64,000 bases of DNA from Strigamia acuminata. Its lineage: Eukaryota > Arthropoda > Chilopoda > Geophilomorpha > Linotaeniidae. The notes under the pieces are model-generated. The model was not told where the DNA came from, did not search any database, and was given only the letters and a program-made list of their open reading frames with translations. Position 1 is the first letter of the stretch. Each line of letters starts with the position of its first letter. The stretch is taken from positions 7,922,501-7,986,500 of the forward strand of contig OX442318.1 of NCBI GenBank assembly GCA_949358305.1. Reading direction: 5' to 3'. The position numbers were made by a program, and so were the translations under genes. Positions 54,736-64,000 of the stretch are shown here, in pieces.

Positions 54736-54927
54736 TCATTTGCGTGTTTCCTTGGCCCTGGGCGGTCTGGCAGGCAAGTGTCCACCCTGTTGTGGCTCCT
54801 TTTCAGCGTCTTCAACGATTTTGTCAACTATCTTTGCCTTGGCGTTGGGTGGAGCGTTGTTGTTCAATGGCTGGGATCCAAATTCAACATCGGCGTACTC
54901 CAGATCGGGCAAAATCGGTTTAAATGG
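54736..54927 (-). CDS. Alternative last exon (b) of the IgSF receptor
   Basis: After a clear acceptor (ACCCTCAG|CC) the minus strand has a phase-0 ORF of 63 residues ending in TGA: PFKPILPDLEYADVEFGSQP and onward to KETRK. Only phase 0 is open; the other two frames stop at once. Exon 11 of the receptor (56287-56403) has a phase-0 donor, so this exon can replace exon 12a (55992-56186), which also enters in phase 0. LEYADV matches the ITIM consensus (S/I/V/L)xYxx(I/V/L), like IIYADL of exon 12a. It could instead be the last exon of another gene, but motif, phase, strand and position make it a swap exon. Confidence 0.6.
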   Translation of the reverse strand, partial: PFKPILPDLEYADVEFGSQPLNNNAPPNAKAKIVDKIVEDAEKEPQQGGHLPARPPRAKETRK

Positions 54928-55129
54928 CTGAGGGTTAATAGAAAAAAAGTAAATTTAAAAGGAGTTGTTAAAATCAATTTAATTTTTATAATTCGTAATT
55001 AAATAACCGAAATAGTTATTAATCGTTTTAAAAATCGAAAACTTGTTGATTTTTAAAATTTAAACTTTTTAAACTTTTTAAAATTTTTTTAAAAATTTTA
55101 AAAAACAAATTTTAAAAATGAAAATCGAT

Positions 55130-55510
55130 ATAATTTTAACAAAATTCCAAATTTCTTCAATTATTGTCATGTAATTTTATTGAAATTCCAAATTTCTTCA
55201 ATTATTGTCATGTAATTTTATTGAAATTCCAAATTTCTTCAATTATTGTCATGTAATTTTATTGAAATTCCAAATTTCTTCAATTATTTCCATTTAATTT
55301 TATTGAAATTCCAAATTTCTTCAATTATTTCCATTTAATTTTATTGAAATTCCAAATTTCTTCAATTATTGTCATGTAATTTTATTGAAATTCCAAATTT
55401 CTTCAATTATTTCCATTTAATTTTATTGAAATTCCAAATTTCTTCAATTATTTTCATTTAATTTTATTGAAACTCCAAATTTCTTCAATTATTTTCATTT
55501 AATTCCAATT
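55130..55510 (+). repeat. About 41 bp minisatellite, about nine copies
   Basis: The unit is TTCAATTATTGTCATGTAAT + TTTATTGAAATTCCAAATTTC. The variant TTTCCATTTAATT appears in alternating blocks. It lies between the two alternative last exons of the receptor. Confidence 0.92.
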
Positions 55511-55991
55511 TAATTCCAATTTTCATTTAATTTAATTGAAATTCCAATTAGTTCCGATTAATTTTATTAATATTTTAATCAATTTTGATAAAATCTCGAT
55601 TAATTTTATTGATATTTCAATTAGTTTTGATAAAACTTCGATTAATCTTAATGAAATTTCGATAAATTCCATTCAATTACAAATAAAATCCCAATCCCCT
55701 CAAATTAATTCCCTCCAACTTTAATCAAATTCCAATCACCTTCAATCAAAACCCATTCAAACCCAACTAAACTCCCTCCAACCCCAACAAAACGTCAAAT
55801 TTATTCCATTTAAAACTTAAAACCCTTCCAAACCGACCACTTTAATCAAAATTTTAATTTCAAATTAATTCAAACCAAACCAAATCAAACAAATTCAAGC
55901 TGAAATCATCACCAAACAACACAAACAACTCAAAAGCAACGGATTAAAGATCAAAGCCACATTATTATATATTAATTAATACCTTCAAATT

Positions 55992-58900
55992 CTAAGCTTC
56001 GGAGCAATCATTTTTACCAGCAAAATTTAAAACCGCATATTCCGTAGGCGCGTCCCTCCTTATCACTTGATGTTTGTTACCATTTGCTAATTGCAAGTCA
56101 GCGTAAATAATACCATCGTTATTGACCGGCGTGGGTGGCGTGGGGCAATTTCTACCGTTACTCGAATTGCGATCGGGTGAGCAAGTCTGCAAACGTGCCA
56201 CAGCAACAAATTCAATCGGTTAGTATTGTTATTGAACGCAAACAATAGCAGCAAAGGACGAAATAAACAACTAAAACGTAATGTACCTTCTTAAACATGG
56301 GTTGGACTAGTAATTTGGGGAAAAAAGCCATGTTTTCATAAACGGGTTTTTGCTTGACGGGAATGACATTTAGTTTGCGGGGTGCCGGGACAGGCTTCGA
56401 TGTCTGCTCGGGTTAAAAAAAAATACATTTGAAAAAATAAAAACTTCATGCCAAAAATAAATTAAAGCACAAATAGCAGGATTAGTGCATTTATAAAATG
56501 ATTTAAAGTTGAATAATTGGGTAATTTGCGCACCTTGTTGGGTGGCGGCTGCAATCCGTGGAACGGAAGGTTTTCGTAAAACGCTTTGTCGTCTCTGGGC
56601 AGCGAAGCCTTTTTCTTTTTTCCGTCGGTCGGAGCGGAACCTTCGTCTGGAATAAATTAAAAATGTTTAAGAAATTCTGTACTAGAAAAAAAAAAATTAA
56701 TAAATACCGTACATTTTCTAATTGCGCAACCAAGCGCTATTTGTGATAATTTCTTTTTCCCGCACGCAATTAGAGACCCGCGTGTTTATAAAAACCCATT
56801 AGTCACTTAATTTTTCATCAAATCTGCACGATTTTTTTTTATAAAAAATCGAATATTTCATTAAAAAATCGAATATTTCATTAAAAAAACGAATATTTTA
56901 CTTAAAAAATCCAATATTTCATAAAAAAATGAAATATTTTATCAAAAAATCGAATTTGTCATTAAAAATCAAATTTTTTATTTAAAAATCGAATTTTTCA
57001 TTTAAAAAATCGAATATTTCATCAAAAAATTGAATATTTTATCAAAAAATTGAATATTTTATCAAAAAGTTGAATATTTCATCAAAAAATCGAATATTTC
57101 ATCAATAAATTAAATCTGTAATTGCGAACCCATGCGCTGTTTTCCAAATTTTCGTTCCCCCCCCCCCCCAAACAATTAGAAAATGTACGATAAATAAACA
57201 AATTTTACTTTTGGTGTATTTCACCCGAGTTAAACGATTAGTTGGTTCACACTTCTTAAACGAAACTGCAAAATGCATCAACATGCAACAAACATGCATT
57301 AAAAAATCAGCTTCCACCAACTAATTAAAACCAACTAATACCTGCAGGTGGGTGCAAAATTTGGGATATATCAGTTTGGGTACCTTCAGGACTGAAATTA
57401 ATTAAATTAAACACATAAACAAACAAATAAATCAAAAAATCAACTTAAAAACCAACAAACTCACTTCAGTCTAGTTTCCGAATTTAATTTACTATCTGCA
57501 AACACAATCATGCATTAAACAAAAACCATGCTCGACATCACAAAAAAACAAACACGTCACTCCAACCAACGTTAAAACTTACCTTCTCCAGCCGTCTTTC
57601 GCCGACACAGGCAATACAGAACTATAATGGCAAGGACTAGAAGCAACGCTGCAGCAATTGCAGCCCACATAAATATATCTCTATTCTTGGCTACTTTTTC
57701 CAACCAGCTACCTTTACCTAGAAAACACAATACACAGGCTTAATACTCACTCCACACGCCACAAATCCTCTCGTAAAACCGATTTAGCCATTTTTATGCG
57801 CATAAATTCACTTTTTTCATGATAAAAGTGAATTTTAGGCCTAAAAATGTATTTTTTCAAGCACATTACGTTATTTCGTGTGGTAAAATACATTTTTTTA
57901 GGTTAGAAATATTTTTTCGGGTGGTTTATTTGTAGGTTAACTCACTTGTAATTTCTTGGGAACAAACTGTATCTCCGACCGAGTTACTGACAATGCAGGT
58001 GTAGTTTCCATAGACGTGAGTCATTCCTTCTTTCTCTTTAAATGAGAGTTTGTTTCCGTCGATGGTGATGGGTTTAGTCAGATTGCCACCATTGAATAAC
58101 CATTCGTAGGTTAAATCTCGCGGGTTTGCTGCTAAAATCACACAGGTGATTACGACTATTCCATTCTGTTGAACGGATTTCGTCACTTCGCATTCCGGTT
58201 CATCTAAAAAGTATAAAGTTTAATTAAGATTGCCTAAAATTTGTTCTTTCTTCAAGTTTTCACAAATTTTATGCAAATTTTAATAAATTTCTTCAAATTT
58301 TATGTACATTTTAAGAAATTTCTTCAAATTTTATGCAAATTTTAAAACATTTCTTCAAATTTTATGTAAATTCTAATAAATTTCTTCCAATTTTATGTTA
58401 ATTTTAATAAATTTCTTCAAATTTTTATCAAATTCTAATAGATTTTATTGATTTTCATCAAATTCTAATAGATTTTATTGATTTTCATCAAATTCTAATA
58501 GATTTTATTGATTTTCATCAAATTCTAATAGATTTTATTGATTTTCATCAAATTCTAATAGATTTTATTGATTTTTATCAAATTCTAATAGATTTTATTT
58601 ATTTTCATCAAATTCTAATAGATTTTATTGATTTTTATCAAATTCTAATAGATTTCATTGATTTTCATCAAATTCTAATAGATTTCATTAATTTCCATCA
58701 AATTTCATCAAATTTCCATCAAATTTCATCAAATTTCCATCAAATTTCATCAAATTTCCATCAAATTTCCATCAAATTTCATCAAATTTCCATCAAATTT
58801 CAATAAATTTCCATCAAATTTCATCAAATTTCCATCAAATTTCAATAAATTTCCATCAAATTTCATCAAATTTCCATCAATTTTCATCTATTTCCATCAA

Positions 58901-61368
58901 ATATTATCAAAAAAATTCCTCTATTTACATAAGACATCAATGAAAGTCGTCTCGTTCTGCTTCCCATATCGATTCGACGCCTCGCATCGATACTCCCCGC
59001 TATGATTCCTAAAAATTGGAAAATTCAACGCGAGTGTTTGATTATCCGACACGACATTCTTCGTCCCATCGTCATTAACAGTCGTCCACACATAAGACGG
59101 CACCGGAAACCCCGACGCGTAACAATGAATCGGTGGTGGAATGCGATTTTCACTGACATTCACCGTCCTAGGTGAAACGATAATATTCTCCGGAGGATCT
59201 AAAAAAAACACAAAAATCCAATCAAAATCCACCAAAAACCCAAAGAAAACCATCTCACATTCCACCCTGAAATACGTGGTGCTGTTTACGCCAACTCCGA
59301 CTAGATTATCCGACGAAATACACGTGTAAATGGCGTTGTCGACCCCCCTGGTCAAGCGACCGTTCTCCCACGCGTCTAAATTCCAATTCAACTTGCTGAT
59401 GACCGAATCAAAAATACGCCCCTCGATGTTCGCGCTCACTTGTGTCGTGGTTATGTTATAATATAATAAGTCGCTTTTGCTCGTCAAATGTTGGCCATTT
59501 TTGAGCCAGTGGATGGCGCAATGTGGGACGCATTCCACTTGACACGTCAATCGCACCGACTCCACGTCGGCCAGCACGCCGTGAGTTGGTGGTAGGTGTT
59601 GAATGAAACGCGGCGGAGCTGAAATGGGATTGAAGTTATTTAGTTTTGCAATTTTGCAATTTTAGGGTTTTGTTGTTTTGTGTGTCAATTATTTACCCAT
59701 TACTGTGAAGGTTTGATGGTCGAAAATGCCAGTTCCAACTTGATTGATGGCTGCGCAAGAGAAATTCGATAACATTTCGGTCGATACGGACTCGATAGTG
59801 ACGTGTTGTGATTTTGTCATTAGTTTGTATTCGTCGCGGTACCAGCTAGAAATTTATACAAAATAATCGGTATTAGACATAAATAAACATTAAAAATAGT
59901 GTTTAACACATAAATAAACATTAAAAATAGTTTTTTACACATAAATATGCATTAAAAATATATTTTTAGACATAAATATACGTTAAAAATAGTTTTTTAG
60001 ACATAAATATGCATTAAAAGTATATTTTTAGACATAAATATGCATTAAAAATATATTTTTGACATAAATTTAGGTTAAAAATCGATTTTAAACATCATTT
60101 GTAGTTTAAAACTCAATTTTAGACATCATTTTTAGTTTAAAACTCAATTTTAGACGTAATTTTTACTTTGAAACTCAATTTTAGACGTAATTTTTACTTT
60201 GAAACTCAATTTTAGGCGTAATTTTTACTTTGAAACTCAATTTTAGACGTAATTTTTACTTTGAAACTCAATTTTAGACGTAATTTTTACTTTGAAACTC
60301 AATTCTAGACTAAAATTCAAACAAAAAACTCAATTTTCGATATACATTCTTATAAAAAAAATAAACCAATTTTAATCATCAATTTTGGGCCATTTTAGAC
60401 ATAAAATACCCCAAATAAGCTGTCAAATTTAACGATTAATCAAGCTATTCATTTTGCCAATTTTTAAAGAAACTAATTTTTGCGTTTAATTTTATTTAAA
60501 TTAATATTTTTTACGTGTATTCAGTTGCCGGTGGATGACCCATTTCCTCAGTGTTGCATTTCATTCTCAATTCCGCATCCTTAACGACCAAAGGCGGGTA
60601 ATACGTAATGGTTGACGGTCCGGGTAAATCTAAAATAAATCATAAACATAATCTAAACCAAAATCAATTTATCTCCGCAATATTCTCACATTGCACTAAT
60701 AATTCCTCGTCGTCGGATTCCGGACCCCATCCGAACGAATTCAAAGCCATGCACGAATAATTCCCAACATCGTCCCGATCGACATCGAGCAAAACAAACG
60801 TATCATTCTCAGTCTCGCCTTCAATTTCACCATTTTTCATCCATCTATAGGCGAAAATCTCACTCGGATTCGCCTTAATCACAACACATTCCAGCGTCAC
60901 GTTGTCATCTTCGTGTTCGTTCACTAAACTCGGGATTAATTCGATTTCACTCACGGGCGGAACTGAAAAAATGAGAGAATAATTGTCAAAAATTCACGAA
61001 AATTCAACAAAACTTACAATAAACATCCAGTTCGAGGATTGTTGAAGATTCACCCGTACCAATATCGTTGGTCAGGATACAGGAATAGGTGCCTTTGTCC
61101 AAATGAGACACGTTTTTGATGCGAAGAGCTGGATGCGAATCTTCGTCGTCATCCTCATCCGTGTCGCCATCTTCGTTTTCGTCGCTCTCGATTTCGGCGG
61201 AAGTTTCAAAATAATTTTCGTCGCTCAGGTCGATTTCTAAATCGTCTTTCAGCCACACTACTTTGCTCAGGTTGCGTGGATTGGCATCGTAGGTACAAAT
61301 CAATTCCACACTTGAGCTCGAATTGACTTTTAGAATGCCGTCAGGTTGCAAGGAGACACGGGGCGAAT
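55992..61368 (-). CDS. Transmembrane immunoglobulin-superfamily receptor, 3' part (6 Ig domains, TM, tyrosine-motif tail)
   Basis: Minus-strand exons: 61018-61368, 60690-60962, 60515-60629, 59697-59845, 59259-59618, 58929-59198, 57946-58203, 57583-57717, 57465-57495, 57342-57391, 56534-56646, 56287-56403, 55992-56186. All have GT-AG borders and phases join throughout. Exons 1, 2, 3+4, 5, 6 and 7 each code one Ig domain (C...W...YxC); Ig domain 3 is split by a phase-2 intron. Ig 1 has an odd acidic insert (DENEDGDTDEDDDED). Exon 8 codes the membrane helix (WAAIAAALLLVLAIIVLYCL) and a basic stop-transfer. The tail has YENL, YENM (pYxN, Grb2-type), PVPAPR (fits Px(P/A)xxR), IIYADL (ITIM-like) and TEYAVL. 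Upstream exons and the signal peptide are not seen. It is a cell-adhesion or signalling receptor of the nephrin/echinoid/sidestep kind; the exact orthologue is not determined. Confidence 0.85.
56825..57115 (+). repeat. About 20 bp minisatellite in a receptor intron
   Basis: The unit is close to AAAAAATCGAATATTTCATC, about 14 copies, in the intron between 56646 and 57342. Confidence 0.88.
58240..58915 (+). repeat. 30 bp minisatellite and flanking ATTTCCATCA array in a receptor intron
   Basis: The central array (58430-58690) repeats TCAAATTCTAATAGATTTTA + TTGATTTTCA about nine times. The left side is a ~40 bp repeat with TTTCTTCAAATTTTATG. The right side is a short-period AAATTTCCATCAAATTTCATC run (58690-58900). 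Confidence 0.92.
59870..60335 (+). repeat. Two ~31 bp minisatellites in a receptor intron
   Basis: The left array is ACATAAATATGCATTAAAAA + TATATTTTTAG (59875-60065). The right array is AACTCAATTTTAGACGTAAT + TTTTACTTTGA (60100-60310). The intron splits the third Ig domain. Confidence 0.9.
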
Positions 61369-62079
61369 CTGCAAGTGGTAAAAAGCTCTCATATGACGTC
61401 ACGAAATGTGAGTTTTCATCAGGGAGTTGTTAGCTTAATACATCATAATCTCCTATCTAAGGGTGGAATATAGTTTGGAATTGTTCGGATAGATGGCGGG
61501 ACGAGTCAAAAATGATTTTACCAAAAATAACGAAGATTGATTTAAAGAAACAATCAGCAAACACACAACTTTTCACTCAAACCCAACACAAATCAATAAA
61601 TTTTTAAAATTTAAGACAACACGCAATCTGAATTGTACCAAATACCGGTAATTCAAAAATATACCACCATGATAGCGCTGATGTAATAGGAGTGATTGCT
61701 AACATTGCTGACAATCTAGAATTGACAATTCTTGCACACATGCCATTAGGTGATAAATTATCGGTTGTGCAACGAAAATTAGTTTGGAAAAAGCAATAAT
61801 GACATGTCCGCAAGAATTGTGAATCGTCAGCAATACCGGCAACCCTCCAAGCATTCCTGCAAAGCTTAAATTACAGCAATAGTCGCCACTTCCAAACTAA
61901 ATTAACCTGTACAACCAATAATTTATTTTCAAATTACACGATTCAAGTATCAATCGACAGAAACTCAACACTTCGATCGGTATCCAAATTTTACAATATC
62001 GCCTTTAGATTATCAGTAACTGTGATTATCACCAATTATAACACGTATCACATGTTCTGTGCGTTTTGCCACCTATGGC
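61369..62079. other. Upstream intron or intergenic region with an inverted-repeat element
   Basis: At 61600-61990 two sets of words recur in inverse order: ATTGCTGACAATCTAGAATT / CAAGAATTGTGAATCGTCAGCAAT, and GATAAATTATCGGTTGTGCA...TTAGTTTGGAA / TTCCAAACTAA...TGTACAACCAATAATTTAT. A decayed MITE is likely. No upstream exon of the receptor is visible. Confidence 0.5.
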
Positions 62080-62240
62080 GCCACATAATATATAGCCGCA
62101 CTGTATTCTGGGATGACAACAGGTAACAAACATGCTTAGTTGGCAAGCAATGCATGACAGGTGATTGCTGTCATCCAATCAGCACACAGAACAACAAATC
62201 AATAGGAAATAACACACACGTGTTCATGATTAAACTAAAA
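62080..62240 (-). repeat. Inverted copy of the 40977-41140 repeat
   Basis: The reverse complement carries CTGATTGGATGACAGCAATC, GCTTGCCAACTAAGCATGTT and TGTCATCCCAGAATACA in the same order as the copy 21 kb to the left. Confidence 0.85.
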
Positions 62241-62469
62241 AATAATAATGGATATATCATATATTTAAGCGACTCTATTTGGTTTATTATATTAAAATGA
62301 CACTGACAATGACGATTTTCACCTGCAAACATAAATATTCTTCGATTCCATATTCAATTTATTTTTATTTTTTTTATCTAGTGGAAGTGTTATATTCGTT
62401 ACGCGTTTCTTCAAACTCTTATTATTCAACTACAAACTTTGGATTTTGCTGTAATTTAATGCGCGAAAT

Positions 62470-62859
62470 TTAAATTTTGTTTCTTCTGCGCGCGTAAATT
62501 TTACTTAATCTAGCTACGGGATCCCCCCGTGATTTATACGTGACCCCACAACTTTTTAGTTCTCGTACTATCCCGGCGGGAAGTCGTCCCGACACACAAA
62601 TCGCGTAAACACCTTTGGTGTAGCGACTTATCCGCTGCCATTTGCACACCCAACTGTCGTCGGGATCCATAACCGCAATTAATCCCTCGAAATTAGACGA
62701 AGTACACTCGTAAACCAACTCTCTATTGCCTTTCATCCCCAAATATTCTTCGCAGTTATCGCAGCCGTCACATTTGAATTGCTCAAATGCCTTGACCATC
62801 GAACACAGCAAACAAGCCCTCAAATTTCGCAAATCGTTCGGAATGCTCTCGATAGACAT
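62470..62859 (-). CDS. Spt4: Transcription elongation factor SPT4, intronless
   Basis: The protein is 129 residues. Spt4 binds the NGN domain of Spt5 to form DSIF, which rides on RNA polymerase II and controls pausing and processivity. The block NLRACLLC...[12 protein letters not shown] carries the zinc-binding CX2C...CX2C pairs. It is followed by [55 protein letters not shown] and YKSR, all diagnostic of the family. I chose the ATG at 62859 ([11 protein letters not shown]) because the family starts there; the frame is open to another ATG at 62895. The C-terminal extension ([15 protein letters not shown]) is longer and more basic than the usual short end. The gene has no intron here, and it lies upstream of the receptor's visible exons on the same strand. 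Confidence 0.93.
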   Translation of the reverse strand: MSIESIPNDLRNLRACLLCSMVKAFEQFKCDGCDNCEEYLGMKGNRELVYECTSSNFEGLIAVMDPDDSWVCKWQRISRYTKGVYAICVSGRLPAGIVRELKSCGVTYKSRGDPVARLSKIYARRRNKI

Positions 62860-62895
62860 GTTCGCACCAAAATGAAAACTTAGACGATCCAACAT

Positions 62896-64000
62896 CGCTT
62901 AAATACATAAAAGAGATGTCACGTCGTCGTGACGGACCAAGTATAAACGTGCGTGCGACGTAATGGTCAAAAATTAAGAAAATTTGAAATTTTTTTATTT
63001 TTTATTTTTTACTTTTATATAAAAATATAAAAGAAAAAAAAATTCTCCGCCATCATTTTTCTCACTTTCGTGCGCTGTCAAGATGGATCAAATTTACTAT
63101 CATTGATTGCAATAACAGTGAGAAAGAAGAAGGAAAAATCAAAAAGGGAGATTTTCATCTCGAAAGAGGAGAGAAGAAGAAAACTCTCCAAGGAGGCACA
63201 TTCATCACCCCTTCTGTGAATAACATCTCTTCGACCTCACTGCGAGAGGTGATAAGAACGACTTGCTTTCATCGGCCCAATTATTTCCCGCCTACGGGGG
63301 CCCCGGCACACAACTTTTATCGATACTCGCGCTTAAAGGTCTTCATTTCACCACACCCACCTGAAAACGCGTCAAGTGTCGAATGATGCCCTTTGCTGTA
63401 CGCAAACTTTAAAATCGCAACTTTAAAATCAACATTTATGACCGAGATGACAAACTCGAGTTTGATGGAGAGAGAGAGAGAGAGAGAGAGAGGAGACCGT
63501 TAATATGCAAATGACACTGGGAAATCAAAATTGGCCGCAATTCTCCCTCTTCTCTTTCACATCCGTCACGACACATTTCATGCGGGTTTAAGAGCTTCCT
63601 TTCGAGTCACTCGACCGTGCTCGGTAATCCGAAATCGCTCATCCTCGACAAAACTCTTTTCAAAAGATCTGTAAATGATTCGAGCATTGTATAATGACGT
63701 ATACTTGACAAACCAACGGAAACCACTACAAACAAGTTTCGCATACACTTGTATACATTATATACTGAACGAGCGAATGTGTAAAGTTTAGAGTTGCATA
63801 TAAAGTTTGCACTTTTCGAGTTGGTTTAATCGCAATTCCAGCAGAGGGGCCCATGATTCGAGAGCCGGAAAAGGGCCCATGGGGCTGTGGGGCCCCTTAA
63901 TTTTTTATTGACATTTTTTTTTTGAATTAAGGGCACCAAAAATCGCTGCGAGAAGGGGCTCCAGAATCAGAATTTCTGTCATGAATATTCAGAAATAATA
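62896..64000. other. 5' flank of Spt4, no further gene recognised
   Basis: It holds a GA microsatellite at about 63469-63491 and single GGGCCC words at 63847, 63873 and 63890. No exon of the receptor or other gene is recognised. Confidence 0.5.

Overview
This is a eukaryotic, almost certainly metazoan and probably arthropod, nuclear window. Genes have GT-AG introns and phase-1 immunoglobulin exons. There are clustered six-cysteine ML/NPC2-type secreted proteins, an Spt4 gene, and a very repeat-rich, AT-rich intergenic landscape. The species cannot be named from sequence alone; a non-drosophilid arthropod is an inference.

Layout. Positions 1-12425 are most of one Ty3/gypsy-type LTR retrotransposon on the plus strand; its 5' LTR lies before the window. 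It has gag, pol, a third 929-codon ORF of unknown function in the position usually held by env, a polypurine tract and a complete 3' LTR. Gag and pol are joined by a textbook -1 frameshift signal: two A_AAA_AAC heptamers and a stem-loop that carries the gag stop codon in its loop. The three ORFs are intact, but the reverse transcriptase catalytic motif reads YLDG instead of YLDD, so this copy is probably dead. Its LTR ends directly against a minisatellite.

Positions 12.4-48 kb hold no gene that I can recognise. They are a patchwork of minisatellites (many with periods near 20 or 30 bp), a dispersed degenerate repeat family centred on the palindrome GGGCCC, several inverted-repeat (MITE-like) elements, a gypsy RT relic, tRNA-like sequences, and a 7-copy array made from the 5' half of a tRNA-Asp. 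A possible signal-peptide first exon lies at 48.45-48.52 kb (minus).

Positions 49.4-53.6 kb hold two divergently transcribed, four-exon ML-domain (NPC2-like) genes with identical intron phases (1,1,0). Between them is an orphan last exon of a third, decayed copy. I assembled both genes exon by exon, and all splice sites and phases agree.

Positions 54.7-61.4 kb (minus) hold the 3' part of a transmembrane immunoglobulin-superfamily receptor: six Ig domains, one membrane helix, and a tail built of small exons carrying YENL, YENM and ITIM-like tyrosine motifs. It has two candidate alternative last exons with different tyrosine motifs. Its 5' exons are not visible. An intronless Spt4 gene (62470-62859, minus) sits upstream on the same strand, perhaps inside a large 5' intron of the receptor. 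Nearly every intron here carries its own private minisatellite.
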